From contig FCOH02000021.1 in assembly GCA_001544595.2 (NCBI GenBank), positions 40,174 through 104,173 on the forward strand: a stretch of DNA of 64,000 nucleotides. Direction: 5' to 3'. The translations under genes were made by a program, and so were the position numbers. Below, piece after piece: positions 1-8,396 of the stretch. Source of the stretch: Caballeronia peredens (GTDB lineage Bacteria > Pseudomonadota > Gammaproteobacteria > Burkholderiales > Burkholderiaceae). The first letter of the stretch is position 1, and every line of letters starts with the position of its first letter. The notes beneath the pieces are model-generated. The model did not search any database. It was given only the letters and a program-made list of their open reading frames with translations, and had not been told where the DNA came from.

Positions 1-193
1 ACAATACGACGGATTTTTAAAGATCAGCACGGGCACGCAAGACCCAAAGCCGCAGGCGTCACCCACAGAGGAGCGAGACAGTTTTTCGGGCATTTTTTGG
101 GCCCTTTCGTTCGGGTATCTTGCGGCGATGATCGGTCGCCGTCGTTTTTTGCAGAACCTCACATTCTCACAAGACGAAAAACAGGGTACGCGA
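1..193. other. Left-edge non-coding region upstream of cytochrome c4
   Basis: No convincing gene is seen here. An open frame reaches upstream of the cytochrome c4 start to position 128, but those 22 residues lack the look of a signal peptide and the normal lipid-targeting sequence begins at 194. The stretch probably holds the promoter and leader of the cytochrome gene. I could not assign confident -35 and -10 boxes. Confidence 0.5.
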
Positions 194-868
194 ATGAACC
201 GACTGTACAGGTCTCTGGTGGTGATTCGGGCAGCGGCGGCTTTCGGTGTGGGTTTCAGTGGTCTGGCGGTATCGATGGCGGTGAATGCGGCGGAGCCCGC
301 GCAGCCGGCCAAGCCGGATGTGGCACGCGGGCAGGCCATCGCAACGCAGGTTTGCGCGGCGTGTCACGCAGCGGACGGCAACAGCGCCGGCGCGGCGTTC
401 CCGAGACTCGCGGGACAGCACGCGGAATACATCGTCAAGCAATTGAAGGATTACAAGACGCAGCCGGGCGCAAAGGCGCCGGCGCGCAACAATCCGATCA
501 TGGCGGGCATCGCGGGCGCACTGTCGGATCAGGACATGGTGAACGTGGCGGCTTACTTCGCGTCGCAGAAGGCCAAGCCCAATTTCGCGCGCGACAAGAA
601 CGACGTCGCGCTGGGGCAGAAGATCTATCGCGGCGGCGTCGCGGACAAGGGTGTGCCGGCATGCGCCGCGTGCCACGGCGCGACGGGCATGGGCATTCCG
701 GTGCAGTATCCGCGTCTGTCGTGGCAGTGGGGCGACTACACGGTGGCGCAGTTGAACGCTTTCGCATCGGGACAACGCGCCAACAGCGAGCCGATGCACG
801 CCATCTCTTCCCGTTTGAATGAAGCGGAGATGAAGGCAGTGGCCGACTACATCGCCGGTTTGCATTAA
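194..868 (+). CDS. Diheme cytochrome c4, periplasmic
   Basis: This 224-residue protein is a class I diheme cytochrome c of the c4 type. It carries electrons in the periplasm, typically from the bc1 complex to terminal oxidases. An N-terminal signal peptide (about residues 1-33, ending near VNAA) is followed by two cytochrome domains, each with a CAACH heme-binding motif: Cys54-Cys57-His58 and Cys157-Cys160-His161. Later methionines in each half could be the axial ligands. I chose the ATG at 194 rather than an in-frame ATG at 128 because it puts the hydrophobic signal sequence at the N terminus. The next two genes encode the System II machinery that attaches heme to such proteins, so the placement is functionally sensible. 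A strong terminator separates them, so they are probably not one transcript. Confidence 0.93.
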   Translation: MNRLYRSLVVIRAAAAFGVGFSGLAVSMAVNAAEPAQPAKPDVARGQAIATQVCAACHAADGNSAGAAFPRLAGQHAEYIVKQLKDYKTQPGAKAPARNNPIMAGIAGALSDQDMVNVAAYFASQKAKPNFARDKNDVALGQKIYRGGVADKGVPACAACHGATGMGIPVQYPRLSWQWGDYTVAQLNAFASGQRANSEPMHAISSRLNEAEMKAVADYIAGLH

Positions 869-977
869 ACGCAGCAGTCAGCGTCCAGCGCTTCCCGGCA
901 CATGAGCGGTAAGCGCCGGAAGCGCCCATACTACGAAGCCGGTCCCGGGAAGATCCGAGAAGACCGGCGCAAAAACA

Positions 978-1030
978 AGAAAAGGGTGGGACGTCGGTCG
1001 ATCAGACCGCCAGCGTCTCCACCCTTTTTT
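978..1030 (+). terminator. Rho-independent terminator after cytochrome c4
   Basis: An A-rich arm with AAAGGGTGG (981-989) pairs with CCACCCTTT (1019-1027), with a second short helix CGGTC/GACCG inside the loop, and a run of T follows. It ends the cytochrome c4 transcript 20 nt before resB. Confidence 0.75.
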
Positions 1031-1050
1031 GCTGTCCAGCCGGAGTTTGA

Positions 1051-3291
1051 ATGAGCGTCACCACATCGGGATTGCAGTCGAAGTCGGGCCGTCGCGCCCT
1101 CAGGCATTTCGTCGAACTCGTGAGTTCGATGCGTTTCGCCATCGCGCTGCTGGTCATTCTGGCGATCGCGAGCATCATCGGCACGGTGCTCACGCAGGAC
1201 GACCCGTACCCCAACTACGTCAATCAGTTCGGTCCGTTCTGGGCGGATATCTTCCGCGGCATCAGCATCTACACCGTGTACAGCGCATGGTGGTTCATGC
1301 TGATCCTGATCTTCCTCGTGATCTCGGTGTCGCTGTGCGTGATCCGCAACAGCCCGAAGATGGTCGCGGACATCAAGAGCTGGAAGGATCGCGTGCACGA
1401 AGGCGGCCTGCGCGCGTTCCATCACAAGGGCGAATTCGCGGTGTCGGCGAACCGCGCGCAGACCGCGGCGACGCTCGAACGCCTTGCCGCGAAAATGGGC
1501 TACCGCTTCAAGACGCGCGAGACCGACAACGGCGCGACGCTCATCACGGCCAAGCGCGGCGCGATGACGAAGATCGGCTATATCTCGGCGCACGTGGCGA
1601 TCGTCGTGATCTGCATCGGCGGGCTGCTCGACAGCAACTTGCCCATCAAGCTGCAGATGTGGATGTTCAACAAGACGCCGATCAACAGCAACGCCGTCAT
1701 CAACGACATTCCGCCGGAGCATCGGCTGTCCGTCTCGAACCCGACATTCCGCGGTTATGCATGGGTGCCCGAAGGCCAGTTCGTCGGCACGGCGATCCTG
1801 AACCAGCAGGACGGCTCGATCATCCAGGACCTGCCGTTCTCGATTCAGCTCAACAAGTTCATCGTCGATTACTACTCGACCGGCATGCCGAAGCTCTTCG
1901 CGAGCGATATCGTCGTGATCGATCACAAGACGGGCAAGCGCATACCCGCGCGCGTCGAGGTGAACAAGCCGTTCACGTATGACGGCATTTCGATCTACCA
2001 GTCGAGCTTTCAGGACGGCGGCTCGAAGCTCGAAATGACCGCGTGGCCGATGACCGGCGGCAGCGCGAAAAACGCGCCGTTCCAGGGCACGATCGGCGGC
2101 ACCGCGCCCGTCGGCACGCAGTTCAAAGGCGCGCAGGGCGAGACCGTCGAGTTCACGGATTTTCGCGCGATCAACGTCGAGAACATGACCGACGGCAACG
2201 GCGCGCCCGACGCGCGCGGCGTCGGCAAGAAGGAAACGCTGCGCGACGCTTTCGACGAGCGCCTCGGTTCCGGCGCGAAGACGTCGAAGCCGACCGATCT
2301 GCGCAACATCGGCCCGTCGGTGCAGTACAAGGTGCGCGGCACGGACGGCCAGGCGCGCGAGTACAGCAACTACATGCTGCCGGTCGATGTCAGCGGCCAG
2401 CGAATGTTCCTCGCGGGCATGCGCGTGAGCCCGAACGATCCGTTCCGCTATCTGCGCATTCCCGCCGACGAACAGGGCTCGATCAAGCAATGGATGGATT
2501 TGCGCGCGGCGCTCCAGACGCCCGCAACGCGCGCCGAAGCCGCGCATCGTTTCGCGCTGCGCTCGGTGCCGCCGGAAAACGGTGAACTGCAGAAGCATCT
2601 CGAAGAAAGCGCGAATCGCGTGCTGAACCTGTTCGCCGGCGTCGACGAAGCGGGCAAGGCGACGACGAATCCCCAGATGATTGGCGGCTTCCAGAGCATT
2701 GCGACATTCATCGACCGCTCGGTGCCGAAGGGCGAGCAGGAAAAGGCCGCGGGTCTCCTGATGCGCATGCTCGAAGGCGCGATGTGGGACGTCTGGCAGA
2801 TTTCCCGAGAGCAAAACGGGCTTCCGGCCGCTAAAGTGGATGAGAAGAGCAGCGCGTTCGTACAGGCGTCCATCAACGCACTTTCGGACAGCTTTCTGTA
2901 CGGTTCGCCGGTCTTCCTGCAACTGGACAACTTCAAGCAGGTGCAAGCTTCGGTATTCCAGTTGACGCGCGCGCCGGGTAAAAATCTGGTGTATCTTGGC
3001 AGCCTTCTGCTGGTGGTCGGCATTTTCGCGATGTTCTACGTGCGCGAGCGCCGCCTCTGGTTCTGGCTCAAGGATACGGGGCAGGGCGGCGCGAGCGTGC
3101 TGATGGCGATGTCGACGGCGCGCCGGACGTTCGATTTCGAGAAGGAATTCGTGCGCACCCGCGCGCAGATCGCGGCGGCGCTCGGCACGAAGCCGGCCGA
3201 TCCGGCTGGTCAGTCCCCGGAGGCCAGCGCGCCCGGCGCGCCCCGGCATCCGCAATCCGAGACGTCGAGCTCGGAAGTTTCGACACGGTAA
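1051..3291 (+). CDS. resB: Cytochrome c biogenesis protein ResB (Ccs1)
   Basis: ResB/Ccs1 works with CcsB (CcsA) in the System II cytochrome c synthetase. This complex moves heme across the inner membrane and joins it to CxxCH motifs in the periplasm. The 746-residue protein has the family layout: membrane segments near residues 25-45, 78-98 and 170-190, a large periplasmic domain of roughly 440 residues, and a last membrane segment near 650-670, followed by a short charged cytoplasmic tail. The early sequence SSMRFAIALLVILAIAS is characteristic. It starts 20 nt after the terminator of the preceding gene and lies 4 nt before ccsB, so the two are almost certainly co-transcribed. The C-terminal 45 residues are low complexity and rich in Pro, Ser and Ala. 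Confidence 0.93.
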   Translation: MSVTTSGLQSKSGRRALRHFVELVSSMRFAIALLVILAIASIIGTVLTQDDPYPNYVNQFGPFWADIFRGISIYTVYSAWWFMLILIFLVISVSLCVIRNSPKMVADIKSWKDRVHEGGLRAFHHKGEFAVSANRAQTAATLERLAAKMGYRFKTRETDNGATLITAKRGAMTKIGYISAHVAIVVICIGGLLDSNLPIKLQMWMFNKTPINSNAVINDIPPEHRLSVSNPTFRGYAWVPEGQFVGTAILNQQDGSIIQDLPFSIQLNKFIVDYYSTGMPKLFASDIVVIDHKTGKRIPARVEVNKPFTYDGISIYQSSFQDGGSKLEMTAWPMTGGSAKNAPFQGTIGGTAPVGTQFKGAQGETVEFTDFRAINVENMTDGNGAPDARGVGKKETLRDAFDERLGSGAKTSKPTDLRNIGPSVQYKVRGTDGQAREYSNYMLPVDVSGQRMFLAGMRVSPNDPFRYLRIPADEQGSIKQWMDLRAALQTPATRAEAAHRFALRSVPPENGELQKHLEESANRVLNLFAGVDEAGKATTNPQMIGGFQSIATFIDRSVPKGEQEKAAGLLMRMLEGAMWDVWQISREQNGLPAAKVDEKSSAFVQASINALSDSFLYGSPVFLQLDNFKQVQASVFQLTRAPGKNLVYLGSLLLVVGIFAMFYVRERRLWFWLKDTGQGGASVLMAMSTARRTFDFEKEFVRTRAQIAAALGTKPADPAGQSPEASAPGAPRHPQSETSSSEVSTR

Positions 3292-3295
3292 GATC

Positions 3296-4498
3296 ATGGA
3301 CCTCACACACCATTCATCCCAAGCCTCCGCCAAGCCGGAACGCCCGGCATCGGGACTTCCCGATGTCGCCGCGTTCGACGATCGTCCGTTTTTGCGCCGG
3401 CTCGGCGCCATCGACTGGCTTTTCGCCCTCGCGATGGTCGCGGGCGCGGGCTTCGCGCTGAATCGTTATCACGCGTACATGGACGTGTACGACACGGCTG
3501 TGCTGATCGGCGCGGTGCCGACCTTCGTCGTACTCGGCTGGCGCTGGAAGCCGGTGCGCCTGCTGATCGCGATGATCGCCGTGCTGGCGCTGTTTTCGAT
3601 CCAGCTTTATCAGCACGATCTCGCGCGCGCCGAGACCAATTTCTTCCTCAAGTACTTCCTGTCGAGCCAGTCCGCGATCCTGTGGATGAGCGCGCTCTTC
3701 ATCCTCGCGACGCTGTTTTACTGGATCGGCCTCGTGACGCGCTCGCAGACCGGCGGCGCGATCGGTTCGCGCATGACGTGGGTCGCGGTTCTGATGGGCT
3801 TCACGGGGCTCATGGTGCGCTGGTACGAGTCGTACATGATCGGCTCGGACGTCGGCCATATTCCGATCTCGAATCTGTATGAAGTGTTCGTGCTGTTCTG
3901 CCTGATCACGGCGCTGTTCTATCTCTACTACGAACAGCATTATTCGACGCGGCAGATGGGCGCGTTCGTGCTGCTCGTGATCAGCGCGGCGGTCGGTTTC
4001 CTGATGTGGTACTCGATCGCCCGCGATGCGCAGCAGATCCAGCCGCTCGTGCCCGCGCTGCAAAGCTGGTGGATGAAGATCCACGTGCCGGCGAACTTCA
4101 TCGGCTACGGCAGCTTCGCGCTCTCGGCGATGGTTTCCGTCGCGTATCTCGCGAAGCAGCGCGGCTTCCTGGCAGACCGCCTGCCGTCGCTGGAAGTGCT
4201 CGACGACGTGATGTACAAGTCGATCGCCGTCGGCTTCGCGTTCTTCACCATCGCGACGATTCTCGGCGCACTGTGGGCCGCGGAAGCGTGGGGCGGCTAC
4301 TGGAGCTGGGACCCGAAGGAAACCTGGGCGCTGATCGTCTGGCTGAACTATGCGGCGTGGCTGCACATGCGCCTGATGAAGGGCCTGCGCGGCGCGGCGG
4401 CGGCGTGGTGGGCGCTGACGGGCCTGATCGTCACGACGTTCGCATTCCTCGGCGTGAACATGTTCCTGTCGGGCCTGCACAGCTACGGCAAGCTCTGA
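3296..4498 (+). CDS. ccsB: Cytochrome c biogenesis protein CcsB (CcsA family)
   Basis: This is the heme-handling partner of ResB in System II cytochrome c maturation. The 400-residue protein is a polytopic membrane protein with about eight hydrophobic segments. It carries the tryptophan-rich heme-binding WWD motif as GGYWSWDPKETWAL (about residues 332-345), the signature of the CcmF/CcmC/CcsA superfamily. Conserved histidines such as the one in KIHVPANF lie in neighbouring segments and are likely heme ligands. The start codon lies 4 nt past the resB stop. A clear terminator follows within 25 nt, so resB-ccsB forms a two-gene unit. Confidence 0.93.
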   Translation: MDLTHHSSQASAKPERPASGLPDVAAFDDRPFLRRLGAIDWLFALAMVAGAGFALNRYHAYMDVYDTAVLIGAVPTFVVLGWRWKPVRLLIAMIAVLALFSIQLYQHDLARAETNFFLKYFLSSQSAILWMSALFILATLFYWIGLVTRSQTGGAIGSRMTWVAVLMGFTGLMVRWYESYMIGSDVGHIPISNLYEVFVLFCLITALFYLYYEQHYSTRQMGAFVLLVISAAVGFLMWYSIARDAQQIQPLVPALQSWWMKIHVPANFIGYGSFALSAMVSVAYLAKQRGFLADRLPSLEVLDDVMYKSIAVGFAFFTIATILGALWAAEAWGGYWSWDPKETWALIVWLNYAAWLHMRLMKGLRGAAAAWWALTGLIVTTFAFLGVNMFLSGLHSYGKL

Positions 4499-4518
4499 GC
4501 GGTCGCCGCGAATCGGAA

Positions 4519-4554
4519 GAAAACCGCCATGCATCGCGCTGGCGGTTTTTTTTC
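4519..4554 (+). terminator. Rho-independent terminator after ccsB
   Basis: AAACCGCC (4521-4528) pairs with GGCGGTTT (4541-4548) and is followed by a run of eight T residues in all. It closes the resB-ccsB unit before msrP. Confidence 0.85.
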
Positions 4555-4646
4555 GTTTCGCGATGGAATACGGGCATCCGATCTGCTGTTTCCCCGTATA
4601 AGCATTCATGGCGACGCGTGGTGCATCGCGATGCAAAGGAACGGAT

Positions 4647-5636
4647 ATGTGGATCAGACGAAACCGCCATCTCTACGGCGGCGACATCGCGGGACATGAA
4701 ATCACCCCGCGCGATGTGTTCGAAAACCGGCGCCGCGTGTTGCGCTCGATCGGCGCGTTCGCCGCGACGGGAATCGCCGGCGCGAGCGGCAACGCGTTCG
4801 CGACGCTGAGTTCGCCCGATGCCAAAGGCCAGAAGCTCGCGGCGAAGACGAATCCGCAGTTCGTCGCGCTCGACAAGCCGACGGCGTTCAAGGACATCAC
4901 GAGCTACAACAACTTCTACGAATTCGGCACCGACAAGGGCGATCCGGTGGAGCACGCGGGCACGCTGCGGCCGCGGCCGTGGAAGGTTTCCGTCGAAGGC
5001 GCGATCAAGAATCCGAAGGTCTACGACATCGACGATCTTCTGAAGCTCGCGCCGCTCGAGGAGCGCGTCTACCGTCTGCGCTGCGTCGAAGGCTGGTCGA
5101 TGGTCATTCCGTGGATCGGCGTGTCGCTGTCCGAGCTCATCAGGCGCGCGGAGCCGACCGGCAGCGCGAAATACGTGCAGTTCATCACGCTCGCCGATCC
5201 GTCGCAGATGCCCGGGCTGTCGACGCCGATTCTCGAGTGGCCGTATTCCGAAGGCCTGCGCATGGATGAAGCGATGAATCCGCTCACGCTTCTGACCGTC
5301 GGCCTGTACGGCGAAGTGCTGCCGAACCAGAACGGCGCGCCGGTCCGCGTGATCGTGCCGTGGAAATACGGCTTCAAGAGCGCGAAGTCGCTGGTGAAGA
5401 TCCGCTTCGTCGAAAAGCAGCCGCCGACCAGCTGGAATCTCTACGCGCCGAGCGAATACGGGTTTTATTCGAACGTGAATCCGGGCGTCGATCATCCGCG
5501 CTGGAGTCAGGCGACGGAGCGGCGCATCGGCGAGGACGGCTTCTTCGCACCGAAGCGCAAGACGCTCATGTTCAACGGCTACGGCGATCAGGTCGCGTCG
5601 CTGTATCAGGGCATGGATCTCAAGAAGAATTTCTGA
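4647..5636 (+). CDS. msrP: Protein-methionine-sulfoxide reductase catalytic subunit MsrP
   Basis: MsrP is a periplasmic molybdoenzyme that reduces oxidised methionines in envelope proteins, receiving electrons from the membrane heme protein MsrQ. The 329-residue protein opens with a twin-arginine signal (RRRVLRS around residues 28-34, then a hydrophobic stretch ending at NAFA), so it is exported folded by the Tat system; tatABC lies about 50 kb away in this window. Cys146, in RLRCVEGWSM, is the expected molybdenum ligand of the sulfite oxidase fold. I placed the start at 4647 because an AAAGGA ribosome site lies just upstream; an in-frame ATG at 4608 would only add 13 residues without signal character. 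msrQ begins 3 nt after the stop. Confidence 0.95.
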   Translation: MWIRRNRHLYGGDIAGHEITPRDVFENRRRVLRSIGAFAATGIAGASGNAFATLSSPDAKGQKLAAKTNPQFVALDKPTAFKDITSYNNFYEFGTDKGDPVEHAGTLRPRPWKVSVEGAIKNPKVYDIDDLLKLAPLEERVYRLRCVEGWSMVIPWIGVSLSELIRRAEPTGSAKYVQFITLADPSQMPGLSTPILEWPYSEGLRMDEAMNPLTLLTVGLYGEVLPNQNGAPVRVIVPWKYGFKSAKSLVKIRFVEKQPPTSWNLYAPSEYGFYSNVNPGVDHPRWSQATERRIGEDGFFAPKRKTLMFNGYGDQVASLYQGMDLKKNF

Positions 5637-5639
5637 CCA

Positions 5640-6299
5640 ATGCCGACCGCTTCCGAGTTCAAGCGATCCACCGCGACACCGCAACCGCGCAGCCGCGTCG
5701 CGCTGGTCAAGGTGGCCGTGTTCGTCGCGATGCTGTATCCGCTCGCGCGCATCGTCGTGCTGGGGATGACCGGCATCAACGGCGGTCTGGGCGCGAATCC
5801 GATCGAGTTCATCACGCGCTCGACCGGACTGTGGACGCTGGTCTATCTCTGCATCACGCTCGCGATCACGCCCGTGCGCCGCATGACCGGCATCACGGCG
5901 CTCGCGCGGTTTCGCCGCATGACCGGCCTGTACGCGTTCTTCTTCGCCGTGCTTCATTTCACGACATACATCTGGTTCGACAAATGGTTCGATGTCGCCG
6001 AGATGCTGAAGGACATCGGCAAGCGGCCGTTCATTACGGTGGGCTTCGCGGCGTTCGTGCTGCTGATTCCGCTCGCCGTCACCTCGCCCAAAGCGATGGT
6101 GCGCAAGCTCGGCCGGCGCTGGCAGGCGCTGCATCGCACGATCTATCTGATCGCCGCGCTCGCTATCCTGCATTTCTGGTGGATGAAGGCGGGCAAGCAC
6201 GATTTCGAACTGCCGAAGATTTACGGCTCGATCGTGATCGCGCTGCTGGGATGGCGCGTGATCATGTGGCTGAAAGCGCGGATCAGCGCGCGCGCATAA
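5640..6299 (+). CDS. msrQ: Heme-binding membrane subunit MsrQ
   Basis: MsrQ is the b-type heme membrane protein that passes electrons from the quinone pool or a flavin reductase to MsrP. The 219-residue protein has about six membrane segments and belongs to the ferric-reductase-like transmembrane family. Histidines in the segments AVLHFTTYIW, LHRTIYL and ILHFWWM are the likely heme ligands. It starts 3 nt after msrP, which is the standard pairing, and ends at a bidirectional terminator shared with lysA. Confidence 0.94.
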   Translation: MPTASEFKRSTATPQPRSRVALVKVAVFVAMLYPLARIVVLGMTGINGGLGANPIEFITRSTGLWTLVYLCITLAITPVRRMTGITALARFRRMTGLYAFFFAVLHFTTYIWFDKWFDVAEMLKDIGKRPFITVGFAAFVLLIPLAVTSPKAMVRKLGRRWQALHRTIYLIAALAILHFWWMKAGKHDFELPKIYGSIVIALLGWRVIMWLKARISARA

Positions 6300-6300
6300 A

Positions 6301-6326
6301 AAAAGCGATGCCGGGGCATCGCTTTT
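6301..6326. terminator. Bidirectional terminator between msrQ and lysA
   Basis: AAAAGCGATGC and GCATCGCTTTT form a perfect 11-bp stem with a CGGG loop, A-rich on one side and T-rich on the other. It begins just after the msrQ stop and lies before the lysA stop, so it can end both convergent transcripts. Confidence 0.9.
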
Positions 6327-6344
6327 CGACGGAGCGCAGAAGCT

Positions 6345-7607
6345 TCAGCCCGGCAGGACCGATTCCCCGGCGAACAACTGCTGCACCTCTTCACGCGCGC
6401 GCACGACGTGCACGCGCTCGCCGTCGACCATGATTTCGGCGGCGCGCGGACGCGTGTTGTAGTTCGAACTCATCACGAAGCCGTACGCGCCCGCCGAACA
6501 GATCGCGAGCAGATCGCCCGGTTCGATGGCCAGTTCGCGGTCGCGTCCCAGCCAGTCGCCGCTTTCGCATACCGGGCCGACGACATCGTACGTGTGCGCT
6601 TTCTGATCGCGCTTCACGACCGGCACGATGCGATGAAACGCCTCGTACATGGCGGGGCGCGCGAGATCGTTCATCGCCGCATCGACGATGGCAAAGTTCT
6701 TTTCCTCGCCCGGCTTCAGATATTCGACACGCGTGAGCAGCACGCCCGCGTTGCCGACGAGCGAACGCCCCGGCTCGAAATACACCTCGCGCTGGCCGTG
6801 GCCGCGCTGCTCGATATGCGCGAGCAGCGTCTTCACGAAATCGCCGATATCGGGCGGCGTTTCGTCGTCGTAGGTGATGCCGAGACCGCCGCCGACGTCG
6901 ACATGCCGGATGCTCACGCCATCCGCTTCGATCTGCTCGACGAGATCGAGCAGCTTGTCGAGCGCGTCGAGATACGGGCTGATTTCGGTGATCTGCGAGC
7001 CGATATGGCAATCGATGCCGACGACATCGAGATTCGGCATTGCGCTCGCTTGCGCGTACGTTGCGCGCGCGTCGCGGAAGGCCACGCCGAACTTGTTCGA
7101 TTTGAGGCCGGTGGAGATGTACGGATGCGTTTTCGCATCGACGTCGGGATTCACGCGCAGCGAAACCGGCGCTTTCTTGCCGAGCGACTTCGCCACTTCG
7201 TTCAACGCGTGCAGTTCGGGAATCGACTCGACATTGAAGCACTTCACGCCCGCTTCCAGCGCCTCGCGCATTTCCGCCGCCGACTTGCCGACGCCCGAAA
7301 ACACCGTGTTCTCCGCCCGGCCGCCCGCCGCGAGCACGCGCGCCAGCTCGCCGGACGACACGATATCGAAGCCCGCGCCCATGCGCGCAAACACGTTGAG
7401 CACGGCGAGATTGCTGTTCGCCTTCACCGCGACGTGCACGCTCGCACGCCGTCCAGCGCATGCATCGGCGTAAGCGTGGTAGGCGCGTGTCAGCGCATCG
7501 CGCGAATAGACATAGAGCGGCGTGCCGAACTGCTCTGCAAGCGATGCGGCGGAAACGCCTTCGGCGTGCAGCACGCCGTCGACGTAATGGAATGCGGAAT
7601 CACTCAT
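6345..7607 (-). CDS. lysA: Diaminopimelate decarboxylase
   Basis: LysA removes CO2 from meso-diaminopimelate to make L-lysine, the last step of the pathway. It is a PLP enzyme of the alanine racemase-like barrel fold. In this 420-residue protein the PLP lysine is Lys62 in HVAVKANSN; other family motifs are DCHIGSQI, DVGGGLGITY (phosphate loop) and PVCESGD near the dimer active site. Length fits the family. It is followed downstream by the msrQ/lysA terminator and preceded by the small lptM-like gene on the same strand, 45 nt away, so the two may share a promoter in the gap before cyaY. Confidence 0.96.
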   Translation of the reverse strand: MSDSAFHYVDGVLHAEGVSAASLAEQFGTPLYVYSRDALTRAYHAYADACAGRRASVHVAVKANSNLAVLNVFARMGAGFDIVSSGELARVLAAGGRAENTVFSGVGKSAAEMREALEAGVKCFNVESIPELHALNEVAKSLGKKAPVSLRVNPDVDAKTHPYISTGLKSNKFGVAFRDARATYAQASAMPNLDVVGIDCHIGSQITEISPYLDALDKLLDLVEQIEADGVSIRHVDVGGGLGITYDDETPPDIGDFVKTLLAHIEQRGHGQREVYFEPGRSLVGNAGVLLTRVEYLKPGEEKNFAIVDAAMNDLARPAMYEAFHRIVPVVKRDQKAHTYDVVGPVCESGDWLGRDRELAIEPGDLLAICSAGAYGFVMSSNYNTRPRAAEIMVDGERVHVVRAREEVQQLFAGESVLPG

Positions 7608-7652
7608 GGGCGGGAAAAAAAATGCGCCGGTGGGGCGTCAGGGCTTGCGGGA

Positions 7653-7961
7653 TCAGTACGCGGACGAAGCGGCTTTCGGCGCCGATGCAGCGTTGGGAGC
7701 GGACTTCAGTTCCGCTTCCGGCGACAGTGACAGCGGCTCGCCCGACGTATCCGGAACGGTGCCGCGGCGCGAGGCCGTTTCGTCATCGGGAGTCACGTTC
7801 GAAGGCGGCGTATTCTGGAGATCGCTGGGACGTTGCGGCAGCGGCGGCGTGGTTGGCAGATAAAGCGGACCGCGTTGCCCACAACCACCGAGCGAGAGTG
7901 TTGCGGCGGCGCCGAGGCTCAAAGCCGCTACAATCGCGCTCATCCTGAAAACGACTCGCAT
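7653..7961 (-). CDS. lptM: Small LptM-like (YifL) lipoprotein
   Basis: This 102-residue protein has a signal peptide ending in a lipobox (LGGC, Cys about residue 27) followed directly by GQRGPLYLP, the conserved start of LptM/YifL lipoproteins. LptM is known in enterobacteria to assist maturation of the LPS translocon LptD. The rest is low complexity, rich in Pro, Ser and Ala, and longer than the enterobacterial form. An ATG at 7943 is an alternative start six codons in. The order lptM-lysA opposite cyaY recurs in proteobacteria, which supports the call. Function in this organism is inferred. Confidence 0.8.
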   Translation of the reverse strand: MRVVFRMSAIVAALSLGAAATLSLGGCGQRGPLYLPTTPPLPQRPSDLQNTPPSNVTPDDETASRRGTVPDTSGEPLSLSPEAELKSAPNAASAPKAASSAY

Positions 7962-8017
7962 GACCGTCCCTATACCGTTTAATTGCGCTTATTTGCGTTT
8001 AATCGATGGAGTTTAGC

Positions 8018-8335
8018 ATGACAGACCAGGAATACCTGACGCTGGCGGAGGCCGCGCTGACCGCCATCGAGCGCTCGGTTGACGAAGCCGAGGCCGATAT
8101 CGAATTCGAGCGAAGCGGCAATGTTTTGACGCTGGAATTCGAGAATCGCACGAAGGTGATCGTGAATCTGCAGCCGCCGAAACACGAGATCTGGCTCGCT
8201 GCGAAAGCGGGCGGATTTCACTATAAGTACGTCGACGGCACGTGGCGCGATACGCGCGACAACAGCGAGTTCTTCGCGACGCTGAGCAAGTATTCGACGG
8301 AACAGGCGGGCGAGCCGGTCAAGTTCAAGGCCTGA
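8018..8335 (+). CDS. cyaY: Iron donor protein CyaY (bacterial frataxin)
   Basis: CyaY is the bacterial frataxin, an iron-binding regulator of cysteine desulfurase activity in iron-sulfur cluster assembly. The 105-residue protein has the family's acidic N-terminal helix (EAALTAIERSVDEAEADIEFE) and the sheet motif with PPKHEIWLAAKAGGFHY. I chose ATG 8018 (MTDQEY) over an in-frame ATG four codons earlier because of similarity to typical CyaY starts; both are possible. It diverges from lptM, with under 60 nt between start codons holding both promoters. Confidence 0.95.
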   Translation: MTDQEYLTLAEAALTAIERSVDEAEADIEFERSGNVLTLEFENRTKVIVNLQPPKHEIWLAAKAGGFHYKYVDGTWRDTRDNSEFFATLSKYSTEQAGEPVKFKA

Positions 8336-8354
8336 ATTCAGACGGCGAAAGCAA

Positions 8355-8383
8355 AACGAGCGGATCGTCGCGATCCGCTCGTT
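8355..8383. terminator. Hairpin terminator between cyaY and mrcA
   Basis: AACGAGCGGATCG and CGATCCGCTCGTT form a perfect 13-bp stem around a three-base loop, between two convergent genes. The T tract is weak on the plus side; the A-rich left flank gives a somewhat better one on the minus strand. Confidence 0.7.
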
Positions 8384-8396
8384 CCGGTTCAGGGGT

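Noticed and set aside
931..3411. An 826-codon antisense frame over resB, and similar ones at 47871-49994 and 52440-54326
   Set aside because: Same GC-driven effect. They cover well-identified genes (resB, hisD/hisC, hisA/hisF) and have biased, domain-free composition.
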